A stretch of DNA of 64,000 nt, taken from NCBI GenBank assembly GCA_032718865.1, contig JALUTQ010000003.1, positions 1,022,001 to 1,086,000 of the forward strand, written 5' to 3'. A program made the translations under genes and the position numbers. The DNA comes from Tilletia caries. Lineage: Eukaryota > Basidiomycota > Exobasidiomycetes > Tilletiales > Tilletiaceae. A model generated the notes under the pieces. That model was not told the DNA's origin. It ran no database searches and was given only the letters and a program-made list of their open reading frames with translations. Shown here one piece after another: positions 1-10,241 of this stretch (its first letter is position 1; the number at the start of each line of letters is the position of its first letter).

Positions 1-1514
1 TGGAGGGTCGGAGTCGGTCTTCTTCGCTGGACACACCCTCGGCTGCTTTGTATCGACGTCAGGGCCAAGCTTCGGGCAGGGGCCGATTTGATTCGGGCAG
101 CGCGTGTACCTTCACCCCCCTCACTGCCCTCCCGGCCCCAATCCGGCCTCCACGAGCACAAGACAATGTTGCCTATAGAGAGCATGCGCCACAGGTCGAG
201 CTCGCTTTCCTCGCCAAATCATCGGCAGCCCCCTTCAATGCAACAGGAAGTGAGCTCGGTAGCCTCGGCAAGTTGCGGAACGACCTGAATGACTACGGTC
301 GGGTATCTCTCGAAAATTCATCTCCGCGGCCCTCGAGTCCAGGCTATACTTCTCAACCCACGTACAGCGGAAGTGAAGATGCGGCTACATACGGGGATGA
401 TGCTATGCGAGCCCAAGAGGCTCGCAATCTGACTAGGCGTCGACAACTTTCGTCACCGCCCCTGGTGCTGCATGCCGAAGCCAACAACCCTGCTCTGACA
501 CGAAGTGATTCGTCCCGAGGCCGGCGTTCTTCCATCAGCATGCTACCGTACAAGAACGAGCCGTCATGGTCATTGGATCATTCTTCTCCTCCGCAAGCTC
601 AGCGCGAGCTACAGCAATCCGAGAGGTCTGCCCTCGGACACGCTCCGTCCTCCAGTCTCCGCCATATGGCAGCTTTCGTCGCTGCGTCCACACCGGCTTC
701 CAGACCTGGACCTGGGAGAGGACATGCGGCGAACAGTAGTGCAGGAAGCATGTCCAGCCGCGATACGAGTCCGCTCATCCCGATGGTCCACACGTCCTCG
801 CATGCTGGCTCTTCTGCAAGCTCCGCCAGCTTCGATGGCCCGCCCACCCCAGCCGACTCAATCATGGAGCGGTTCAGCACGGTAGACCATCCTCCCTCGG
901 CGACCCGGCGATCGATGTCGGTGCCGAGAATTCTGCTGCTGGGTACGCAAGAGATCCCTGCCGAGTACGAACATTTGCTTCGCGACCGGGCGGATACCAT
1001 TGCGAATGAAACCGACGTGCTCAATAGGCCACCAATGGGCTCCACTTTGTCGCAACTTCCCGATACTGGCCTTCGCGGACACTCTCCACAAAAGTTGAGC
1101 CCCATCCTTGCGTCCGGTCCAGGGTCGTTTGAGACGCACTCCAGCGGACCAAAGTTGATCAGTCCTTCGGCTCGGACCAGCGAGATTATCCATTCGGCCG
1201 ACTTTCCATTCGTCGGTCACATCGAGCGACGAACCCCTGAGCAATTCTCAGCGGACACTCCAAGCGCGCGAACAAGTCGAATAACTTCGTACGCGGCTTC
1301 TCTTGGTCACGGCCAACCACACATGACAACCGACTCAACGTCACCCAACACACATGCTTACACAGACAACCTTCACCGATCACCGAGCGGAAGGAGCTGG
1401 AAACCGTCGCTTCCTGCTTCTCGTAAGGCCAGCACCAACAGTCGCGGCATGACCGGCTCGTATCGTCGAGACGACGAGATTGACCAAACCAGCATCTATG
1501 GCATGGCAATGTGA
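1..1514 (+). CDS. C-terminal part of a Ser-rich protein of unknown function (5' end outside window)
   Basis: The reading frame is open from the first bases of the window to a TGA at 1512-1514, with no ATG needed, so this is the 3' part (about 500 residues) of a longer gene. The protein is rich in Ser, Pro, Thr and Arg, including RGRRSS- and SPRPSSP-type stretches that look like phosphorylation-prone disordered regions. One more ordered segment, around bases 925-1020, reads VPRILLLGTQEIPAEYEHLL and then an acidic/Arg stretch. I do not recognise a domain. The end of the protein (SIYGMAM) is followed by a pyrimidine-rich 3' region. An intron near the start cannot be excluded. It is tail-to-tail with the NmrA-like gene. 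Confidence 0.7.
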   Translation, partial: EGRSRSSSLDTPSAALYRRQGQASGRGRFDSGSACTFTPLTALPAPIRPPRAQDNVAYREHAPQVELAFLAKSSAAPFNATGSELGSLGKLRNDLNDYGRVSLENSSPRPSSPGYTSQPTYSGSEDAATYGDDAMRAQEARNLTRRRQLSSPPLVLHAEANNPALTRSDSSRGRRSSISMLPYKNEPSWSLDHSSPPQAQRELQQSERSALGHAPSSSLRHMAAFVAASTPASRPGPGRGHAANSSAGSMSSRDTSPLIPMVHTSSHAGSSASSASFDGPPTPADSIMERFSTVDHPPSATRRSMSVPRILLLGTQEIPAEYEHLLRDRADTIANETDVLNRPPMGSTLSQLPDTGLRGHSPQKLSPILASGPGSFETHSSGPKLISPSARTSEIIHSADFPFVGHIERRTPEQFSADTPSARTSRITSYAASLGHGQPHMTTDSTSPNTHAYTDNLHRSPSGRSWKPSLPASRKASTNSRGMTGSYRRDDEIDQTSIYGMAM

Positions 1515-2042
1515 GGCCGGCTTTCGCTATATGACCAAGTGTCGGCGGTCAGCCCTACACGTTCTCCCTTCTTTCGCTTTCTCTCTCCCAACTTCCTGCA
1601 GCCTGAAACCCTTTTGTGCATAGATATATTCCCTGCCCTCACACGCTCCCTGTATCCCAGTGCTTTTCCTATACCTGTATAAAGTCAAAGCGATACTTGC
1701 AATGTCGTAGTCTCCCCTCCTCTGACATTGCGCGCCTGTGACTGCTCCGTCCGTAGCGATGGCTTTCCCGACCGGTGATCTGACGTTGGGACAATCAGGG
1801 ACACTTGATGCTTGATGGTCAAACGGGTAGTTTGTGGTATTTCACTTGAATGAGAGAGCGAGGGTCGAGCGTCGAGCAATCAATGCTCTATGTACTGTCG
1901 ATGAAAGATGGTATGGAGACCGAAAAGAGTGGAATGGAATTGTCCTTGAGCCCGTGTCGGTCTTGCGAGTGACTCCAGTCGGCTCGGCTTGCCGCGGGCA
2001 GGGGCTGAAAGCCGACTTGGGGTCCAGCAGAAGTGGAAGATC
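1515..2042. other. Intergenic, convergent 3' ends
   Basis: This is a 3' flanking region between the Ser-rich gene (+) and the NmrA-like gene (-). The first 170 bases are pyrimidine-rich and include TATATTCC. I see no coding, RNA or repeat signal. Confidence 0.5.
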
Positions 2043-4404
2043 TCACCTCCACGCAACGAGGAGGTCGTCACAGAAGTTGACTGCAAACTCTCGCTGGAAT
2101 ATCGATGAAAGAAGCACGTCGAGTGAGCCTCATGCTTGGTCTACTAGAGCTCGATACCTGAGAGGTCAGAAACTCACCCATGGAGTTAGCCGCAGATTGT
2201 ATCGCCGTGCCTATGGAATGGGAGGTTCGATCGTCAGCAGGGCGGCGCAGCAAGATAAGGCGAACAGAGCAAGAAAAGAGTCACTCACGTTGGTGCACAC
2301 CTGGGAAAGTAGAAGAGGAAGAGGCTTGCGCGTGAAGGTCGCCATGAACAGGATGAACTCGCGCAGCAAAAGAGAGTTGGCCACTTTTGAACCCATCATG
2401 TTCTGCTGCGAGTCAAGATTGCCCGCAGAAGCAGCCCGCTCGTGTTCGCAAATCCAGTTGGCAAGATCATCGCAATGTATGACCCTCTTTCCGCTGACGT
2501 AGATGACCTGGGTCATCTGCACGCAGAGCTCACGCGGCGAGGCGATGCTGGAGGTTTGTGTGACAGACCATCGTCAGAAGGGTGTCAGAAGTGTGTGCGG
2601 TATATCCACCTCAACTCACTCCGATGTCAAATCGAGTACAACCCCATCGAAGCGCTCGGGCCGGGAGAACACCTGCAGCGCAGCGTTCCCGACATCTGGT
2701 GATAGAACCCGGAGTAGCAGAGAAAGTAGGTGTGGCCAGTCAGAGAACAAGCAAATTGTATCGCGAATCGGTCTTGCTTCCACTCACCCGACAGTGAGCA
2801 CAAAGGCATGAGTGTAGAGCTAGCGACAGGCATGTCTAGGACATACGTGTTGGACTTCGGACGAAGAGCGAACCACGAATCTTCGCAGAGTAGACCGGCC
2901 TCAAAGCCGGCTTCGAAGCAAACCGGGAGGCTGAAGACCGTAAGGCGGAACAGACCGGATTGTTGCAGCCTGCGTAAGAGTCTGTGCACTGCGTTGCAGC
3001 GTTGCACAGCAAGAGGCAGCGAGCTCAAGTTGTGCGGGCCAGGTTCGTCCGATGTGGCTGTGGATGCGTTTGTACCCGCCGTATACTCAGCATCAGTGGA
3101 ATCCTTCGGGTTTCCGCTGATGATAAGCCCGTCCAGATCTGGATCCCACACATGGCCCGCAAATATGACGTGTTGGACACCTGCGCTGACGGCTGCGTAT
3201 ATGATGTTTTTGATGTTGTCCTCGGCGAAGAGCTGAGGAGCACTGGAAAATGCGTCTAGGCCAAGGTAGAGACCATGAACACCCGCCATAGCGTTCCTCA
3301 TCGAGGTCGGGTCCGAGTACTTGACCTTCATGGTCTCGACGCACTTGGATCCATATGTGCTCTGTGGTGCTGTGTCGACGGCACTACCTTCCATCAGGGA
3401 GCGCAGTGTCCAGACTGGAGGAGTTCCTGGAGTTTTGAAGCGATTGGACTTCGACGGTGCGTCTATGCACGACATGGCCAAAGGCGAGAACATTTCGATG
3501 TCCGAACCCTCTCTGGATCTTGAACTTACAGAACCGTGAGACGTCGTGGAGCTTTTGGCTTCAGCGTCCGTCGCGTGCAAAGACTTCAGAGAGAATTCGG
3601 CCGACTCGTGGCTGAAAACTCGGGGTGGCTGAGGTGGCGATGTTGGAGGGGTCGAAAATGGGACGTGACCATTGAAATATTCAGATGACACGTCCGTAGC
3701 GTTGAACAAATCGCTGTAGGGCGATGTCGCGGAGGGCATCTCGAACCCGGAAAGAAGCTCTGATGTCCCCGGCTGTGCAGCCGAGTTGGACATGGACAGT
3801 GAAGACGGCAGAGGCTGTTGACCCAAGGAGCTGGCGAAGTATCCAGGCTTAGCACTGAGCACATTGGGACCGACGGCCGTCGTAAGCGCGTCGGCGGCGG
3901 CCATGACAAGCTCGTCTTCAGGCAGGGAACTCGGAGGGGTGCCATCTTGATTCGTCTTGCCCGATGTGTCCGGGGATGAGCCAGAAGATGCACCTCGCAA
4001 ATGATCGTCCGTCGACCTGGAAACGCAGCTGGCGCTCTCGCTGACCTGCAACGATCGACCCGGCCGCCTTGGCAGGGAATGGGGTTCGAAATCTTCCAGC
4101 GTCTGGAACGCTTCGCCGAGAGAAGTCGCTCCTGGTGCCGCGAAGCGCTGGAAAGGCGCCGAAGGGAGGATATCGGGTAGGTGAACCGGCACAGCATGGC
4201 CCGGCTGCGTTCCGCGCGCGCTTGACTGTGAGGTCCCCTTCTGCACAGCCAAGTTCGCATTGAGCAGCATCTCGATGACAGCTGCCCCTTGAACTCCGGC
4301 TAAAGAAAGGGAGATGTCAAACTGCGATGCTCCCTGCTCGCGAGCTTCCACCAATCAGTAATCAATCACTCACCGCCATCGACAACGACAATGGTTCGCG
4401 GCAT
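2043..4404 (-). CDS. NmrA-like NAD(P)-binding protein with a large disordered insertion
   Basis: Splicing six exons (4404-4374, 4299-2788, 2695-2620, 2547-2289, 2210-2178, 2093-2043; all GT-AG) gives 653 residues in one frame. The N-terminus MPRTIVVVDGAGVQGAAV is a Rossmann beta1/GxxGxxG dinucleotide loop and appears only after removing the first intron. Further NmrA-type elements are KYSDPTSMRNAMAGVHGLYL (beta3/alpha3), AAVSAGVQHVIFAG, and, after the third intron, DVGNAALQVFSRPERFDG. Proteins of this family bind NAD(P)+ and act as redox sensors or regulators, for example in nitrogen metabolite repression. Catalytic activity is not implied. Odd: roughly 280 Ser/Pro-rich residues are inserted between alpha1 and beta2 of the fold. 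The target of this paralogue cannot be told from sequence. Confidence 0.85.
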
Positions 4405-4586
4405 GGTTCTGTACGGGGCGGAGGGCGAAAGAAAGTTCAGGGAAGATGGTGGTTCTCTCGAAGAATCAATGCACCGCTTGGTTCGGGTTCTGGGCCAGGA
4501 GCATAGAAATTGAAGCGGACAAAGGGTATGAAAGATGAGAGATGTGATTCATGGTTGTTGCGCTCGAGCCTACATCCCGTCCAGCC

Positions 4587-6538
4587 TCATTTCAGCAGTA
4601 AATTCGAGCGGCGCCCTTTCACTCTCTCCGCCATGGAAGAAGCAGGTGCCCTCGGTACGGACCCTTTCACACTCGAATTGACCGTTGGAGAGAAATTCAG
4701 CGCGGGTTGCTGGGCCAACTGTGCCTCAAGCTTGACCACTGCTGGTGAAGACTTTGCATGCTGTAATAGGGGCTTTTTGGCCACTGGTAGCGCTGGGTCG
4801 ACGTCCTCCTCCTTCTTGACGATTGATGGCTGTTCGAATTTGGCAAACGCGCGAAGCTCGGCCATGAACAGGACCTGGAAACGACAAACTTGCGTCAGAC
4901 GGGCGGGATGGCAGGGACATATTCGCTTGATTGACTCACAGAATGTGCCCAGCCAGCCCATCCTCCCCAGATTGCGCGTAGCTTTTCGGCAACTTCTTCA
5001 TACCCTTTATGACCCCGCGTGCTTGCACCACGCATGCCGTATAGCTTCTCAGCAAAGTTGAAAACGTGTCGATCCACCGGAATAGAGGACGGCTGGTCCA
5101 TAGACATCAACAAGACGCAGCTGAGGAGGTTTTGAACCGCGTTCAGCGACAACTTCCAAGACAGTTGGCATTCCGTCTAGCTCAACTCACTCTGCGACCT
5201 TTGGACCTACCCCTGGTAGCCGTATCAGATTCTCCCGTGCAGTGGAGTAGGACATGTCGCGGAGCGAGGCCAGATACGATGATACTGAATGTCCAGAGGG
5301 CGTGATATCCACTGCTGAGGCCAGTTCCTTTGGTTCTGTCCGCCGTCTCTTTACTCGTGGACGTGACTCTTCAGCGGAGGCTGGCACTGCGTTCGATCGT
5401 GGCACGATACCATCCAGCGTGAGCCGCGACGCAGGCAATGCCTCGTACTGGTCTAGCGAAAGCTTGGTCGGATCTTCCGGGCGAGAATGGGCGGCACACA
5501 GCATACTGGCCGTGTTAGCAAGGTATTTGGCCCTTCAAGGTCGTGCGAGGGAAAGGAGAAGATGTTGGTAAGAAGGTAAGAGGGTTTCGAATGGCGGCAT
5601 GGTACTGACCGATATCCGAAACCTAGCTCCCGTAGATGTTGATCGACATCGCTTTCTGCAAGCCGTGCAGCCGACGGGAAGGGATGGTACACGAGCCGGA
5701 CAGGCAGATCTGCTGTGGCATGCTCCGCTTCGTTCGATGAGAGACCTGCATTTTCAGGACGTGGTGGCGCAGGCCACGTGTATTCGAGCAAAGGCGGAGT
5801 GAACGCGGTACAGAGCTTGGACACCATCTGGCCGATGCGGGCGATGTTGTTGTTGGAGCTGCATATGAAGGCACAAAGACATTCCCAGGGGTCTTGACGC
5901 AGCATTCGAAAGCCTGTGAATTTCTTGTTTTGTTTGGCGAAGATGGGGTCGCGGGAAGACCAGTGCACGCTCAGTTCTGCGACCGGCACTCGCAAGCTGA
6001 GGTAGTCGGTGAGCCACTGAGTCGTCTCCTGAGCGGCCAGCGAGTTGGGCTCGGCCAGGATCGGTTCGAGGTCGCCACTCGCGCGATTCGGAGACGGTAG
6101 GAGTGTCCGATGGTACAGGTACCCGCATTCGACATCCTGTCGGACGAGAACGACACGGTCGGACAGACACAGCGACCACTCCGTCTGTTCCTCGATACCT
6201 TCGGGACCGTTCTTCTTGTCTTCGCCCGTGGAAACTTCTTCCCCGTCTTCCTTCTTGACTTGTGGGAACTCTTCCTTCGGAACAGGTTCGCGCGGCTCCC
6301 ATATTTGCATGCTCCTCCACCGGAAGGCCTGGCCGCATTTGTTCGATATCGTGAGCTCGAGAAGGACGTCCGAAGGGCTGACCTTGATCGCGGCATAGCC
6401 AGAGGGTGGCCGAGGTGTCGTCATTGCGGAACTTGCACTTCCTCCTGCGCCTGAACTCATTATTGTAGCTGATGATCCCGGAAACAGTGCTCGTGCTCGA
6501 CCGTGCTGCGTGGTACTCGTCAACGACGCTCTCAGCAT
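4587..6538 (-). CDS. OGG1: 8-oxoguanine DNA glycosylase/AP lyase OGG1
   Basis: Four exons (6538-5610, 5532-5191, 5120-4940, 4874-4587) encode 579 residues. The enzyme excises 8-oxoguanine opposite C and nicks the abasic site (base-excision repair). The N-terminal OGG domain has NKCGQAFRW and DPWECLCAFICSSNNNIARI. The helix-hairpin-helix LPGVGPKVADCV spans the second intron and carries the catalytic Lys. IPVDRHV carries the catalytic Asp. A Lys/Glu-rich tail of about 70 residues ends in KGRRSNLLLK. The first in-frame ATG (6538) gives a basic leader (MLRASLTSTTQHGRARALF) that looks mitochondrial. A second ATG at 6460 would give a 553-residue form without it, so dual targeting from two starts is plausible. 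Confidence 0.95.
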
Positions 6539-8252
6539 CAGGGCATCAGATAAGCTACCAGGGAAGGCGAGTCCTGGTGAGTGGACGTCGAGATCCAGGA
6601 AGAGAGGAATGCTTATGGAACGCCGTTTCGGCCAGGAGAAGAACAACCATGACCACGACTACGACCATCACTGAACATCACCACAGCACAGTAATAGAGA
6701 GTTTGAGACGTGGGTACTGGGTATGGCTTCTCCCTGCTTCGTACTGCTGGGAACAGCTGCGCTGATGGAGCTCTCTCTCTGCATTCATGACCGCTGACTT
6801 CTACATAGCAGTGTTCTCTTTGTCCCCCCTTACCCTCTCTATCTACAGTCCTGCAGCTCACACTTCTCCTCTGTTCCCTGTTCCACACCGCAGACACCAG
6901 GGACATGCCAATGAATGCGGAAACGGAAGGCTCTGTTGCCCGCGCATTGCACAAGTAGGTGTTGAGTTCATCCTGTCGGTTGCTGGGTCGCAGGAGCTTC
7001 ATGCAGCAGCTGATGTACTCTACTCTCTGTTTCACTTCCCACAGATCCCTCTCCATGCGCTTCTCTCCTGCGCGCCCTTATCGCTCTCGCGGACAATGTC
7101 CTTCTCTGCTGCGTCGCCCATCTCTCTCGTCCCTCTCCTTCGGTGCGCGCCTCTCTCGCCCCTGGACGGTGCGTCGGCGCCTTTCTCTGTCGCGACTCGC
7201 GGTTCCCTTCCCTCTTGTCCTGGATCTTTCTACATCCATACCCCCTATCTCGGGGGCGCTTCCGCAATCTAAGCCCAACCAGTGCGCATGAGCGACGCGT
7301 TGTGATTCAACTGCTGGGGCTCGTCTGCACCATGAACCGATGATTTTCTCCAGCCAAGGTGTGATTACATAAGCAGCCGGCGGTGAGGCTGAGGAGCAGC
7401 TGCAAAGTTCTGAAGGGAGCAAGTGGGCGGTTATGCGCAATGGGCAGCGCATGGAGGCAGACAGAGAGGGTTCGGGCCTGGCCATGACGGTGATGACAGC
7501 TGCTGGAAGAGGCGGTGGGGTGGGTTGCGACTTGCAACTTGCGGTGAGATGGAGAACAACCCGACGCTCTCACCTTGACGTTTCACCGCTTTGCCCGTCA
7601 ATATTATTAATACGTAGTCGCCAAATCGTGCGCTCGATTACAATCGGTTGCGTGTTGCGGATGGCGCGCTGGTCCGAGGAAAGAAGAGGAGGAAAGAGAG
7701 AAGAGACCATGCCATCCAGCAGCTGCTTGCGACCCTAGAGATTGCTGCCTGCGAGGGGGTCGGAGGACTTGTACGCGTAAGTACATGCCTTTACGCGAAT
7801 GACACGCGCTCAATGACTATAGGCAGGGATCTGTGGGAAGTGTGTGGGAGAGAGAGGGAGAGAGAGTGGAGCAGCAGTGAGGACTGGGAAAGCAGGGTCG
7901 CTGTTCGCAGAGAGAGCATATGATGATGGAAAGGAGTCGTCAGCAATTGAAGAGACATGCACAACATCAAGCGAGTCAAGAAGAAGTCAGCGCGCGCACG
8001 TCAGAGCAAAGCAGAGCTGCTGATATGCTTGCCATTGGGATGGTCGTGGTTGATGGTCGTGGTTGATGGTCGTGTTTTCTCCTGGCCGAAACGGCGGTCC
8101 ATACTTAGAAATGGCGTTCCATCCTCTATCCTTCTTCAGCACGACCATCACACTCGGGTCCACCTCTGCACTGCTGCTTACCCCGCTGACCCAACTGCGC
8201 TCGCGGTAGGACTGCGAGCCCCTTCTTTTGCTCTGGACCTCTTCTGTTAAGG
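6539..8252. promoter_or_regulatory. Divergent spacer between OGG1 and the Aim19-like gene
   Basis: This is 1.7 kb with no convincing gene. It holds long C/T-rich runs (6790-7260) and GA runs (7680-7880), both typical of fungal promoters. An inverted repeat lies near both ends (6614-6640 and 8077-8103), and a 13-bp tandem repeat TGGTCGTGGTTGA lies at about 8039-8072. Confidence 0.5.
6614..8103. repeat. Inverted repeat pair, about 1.5 kb apart
   Basis: Bases 6614-6640 match the reverse complement of 8077-8103 over 27 nt with one mismatch. The core CGCCGTTTCGGCCAGGAGAA is perfect over 20 nt. Both copies are followed on the inner-left/outer-right side by related (A)CGACCATCAN sequence: diverged at 6645-6670 and a clean tandem array at 8039-8072. 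No target-site duplication is obvious. It could be the arms of a degraded TIR element or a duplicated promoter site. Confidence 0.6.
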
Positions 8253-10070
8253 ATGGACTCGTCAGACGGCAAGGATTGGAAGTCAGTCCTGCTCCCGTAC
8301 GCAGAGGCTTGGGGCTCGCATGCGAACTCGCCCTATCCAGCATGGACACTCTCTGGACTGTGTAGGTATCCTGTTTCCCCCTCTCTCTCTCTCATCCATG
8401 CTTGAACTCTGGCGCTGATCATGTCTGTTTTCTTATCCCCTTGTGATACCTTGGGCTGACCTTCCCTCTGTTTCCCTCCCTTTACTATATACCCTTCCTC
8501 CGCCTTCCAGTTGCAATCTCCGCTCCCCTCTCCGTCGTAGCGGCAGTCCCATCCCCAACTCCCATCGGTCCCGTCGGACAAGGCTCGGTAGGATCCACCT
8601 TGGCCAAAGCGGCGGCGAGCACGTCCTCATCAGCAACTACGCAGGCAGGGCGGACCTATGCTGGTTCTTCGATCGTCGCAGCCGCTAGAGCGCCACTTGC
8701 CGCTCTGCCGCCCTTCTACCAGCTCGTCGGCTTTTCTGCAGTCTTTGCGGGAGGAGGATACATCGTTAAGCAGGGGGACTCTCTCAATGGGAGCGGTGTC
8801 ATGTCAGGTGAGAATTTGGGGGCTCTGGACTAGGTGGTGGCGACTAACTTTTACACTGACCAGAGATGCATTATCTGCTTTTTTATTGCTGTCATACGTA
8901 TGCAGCTTGGTCCATGCTCTTCCTCTTCTTCCGGCTCATTCCGTCCCTTCGACCCCGAGCACCCGCCCAGCCCCTCCCCTTCATCCTCTCCTCATCGACC
9001 TTGGCCATCGGAAGCATCTACGCAGCACACTACTTCAGTCGGACCTCCTGGCGCGGCGCCGCACCTTTTACGCCTCCGCCTGCGCCCAAGGCCGCGGCCC
9101 GGAACGCGGAGAAGAAGGGCAAGGCGCTCGCGGATATGACGGAGCGAGTCGGAACGGATTCGTCATACGCCCTGGGCTTGAGACGAGGGACAGGCACGAC
9201 GACGACTTCTTCTACTGCTTCGACGTCGGCATCGACTCGGATTGTCGTCGGCGACGAGCGCAACATCCACAACGCGCTCTTTCCCTGGTTGCAATCCCCC
9301 TCGCAGTACATGAACATCGAGCTAGGTCGGTCCCTGTCTCGCTCCCTTCCTATTTCGCTCTGGTCGAGCTGAAGAACAAAAAAAATGCTACTGTAGCCTC
9401 TACTGACTGCCGCGACTTGCCTCCTGTTGTGCCTCGCATTGGTGCCTGGTGGACGGACTGCCCGTTTCCGTGCGGAAACGGACCGTACTACAAGAGGTTT
9501 GGGTGGCTTTTGATACATGCGTTGCGTATGTATGTAGCTTACCTTCATCTCCGTCCTTGCGCCGTCTCACTAAATCTTTCTCAACGATAAGGCGCAAACT
9601 TGATCACCGAGCTCACCCCATCGGCAATCCCATCACCCTGCAGAGACGCACTGCGTGGGGCCGTTGGTATGCAACGCTCGGATCTTCGTTCCTGTTGACC
9701 TCTTGCTCGCTCGCTCGCTCCATTTGGACTGTTTACCCTTCTTTTTAGATCCCTCCTCCTCTTCAGTTCTTTTCCCTCCAGGCCATCCAGGCTCCAGCAG
9801 ATTGCGACAACCTTTTCTCCCTTCGCAACCTTGCTGTCGATGGCGTCGTCTTTTCTCATCTCGCCCATCGCTTCAGTGTATCACCTCACACAAGGGCTCT
9901 GGTTCTGGGCTCATCTTGCTTTTTTCTTGGCCCCGGAGGAGAGAGTTGAGTTTGTGAAGATGAGGGACGACGGGATCCGGGATACGGGATACGGAAGAAG
10001 CATGAAGGGGGGAAATGGATGGCTGGTCGTGCTGGCGCAGTCGGTCGCTTTTGCCCTGGTCCGCTCATAA
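8253..10070 (+). CDS. AIM19: Aim19-like mitochondrial membrane protein
   Basis: The model is 8253-8361, 8511-8807, 8906-9329, 9592-9666 and 9782-10070 (397 residues). The first three exons join smoothly. Recognition rests on FSAVFAGGGYIVKQGDSLNG followed across an intron by SAWSMLFLFFR, the GD.xNG...AWS pattern of the Aim19 family (PF10315 type; yeast AIM19 affects mitochondrial inheritance). Several hydrophobic helices are visible (LPPFYQLVGFSAVF, WSMLFLFFRLI, FILSSSTLAIGSIYA). The last two exons add a region ending in ASVYHLTQGLWFWAHLAFFL and PEERVEFVKMRDD, which I cannot place in the family, and the donor at 9330 is non-consensus. The C-terminal part is therefore the least certain; the gene might end earlier. 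Confidence 0.6.
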
Positions 10071-10241
10071 CAAAAGTCTCTCGGGTTCCCCCCCTTCTCT
10101 CCCCTTTCTCCCCTCGTTCTTGCCTTCTTGCTCACCGTCTCTTCATCGCTTCTCTTCCTGTCCCCCCTCCCTGTTTCTTTTATCCTCCTTCCCCTTCCTC
10201 TTCCTCTCTTGCGCGTCCTCTTATTCTCGCTTTCGATTAGT

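Noticed and set aside
7078..7485. Arg/Glu-rich minus-strand frame in the OGG1/Aim19 spacer
   Set aside because: It is the complement of a CTCTC-rich promoter tract; composition alone explains it.
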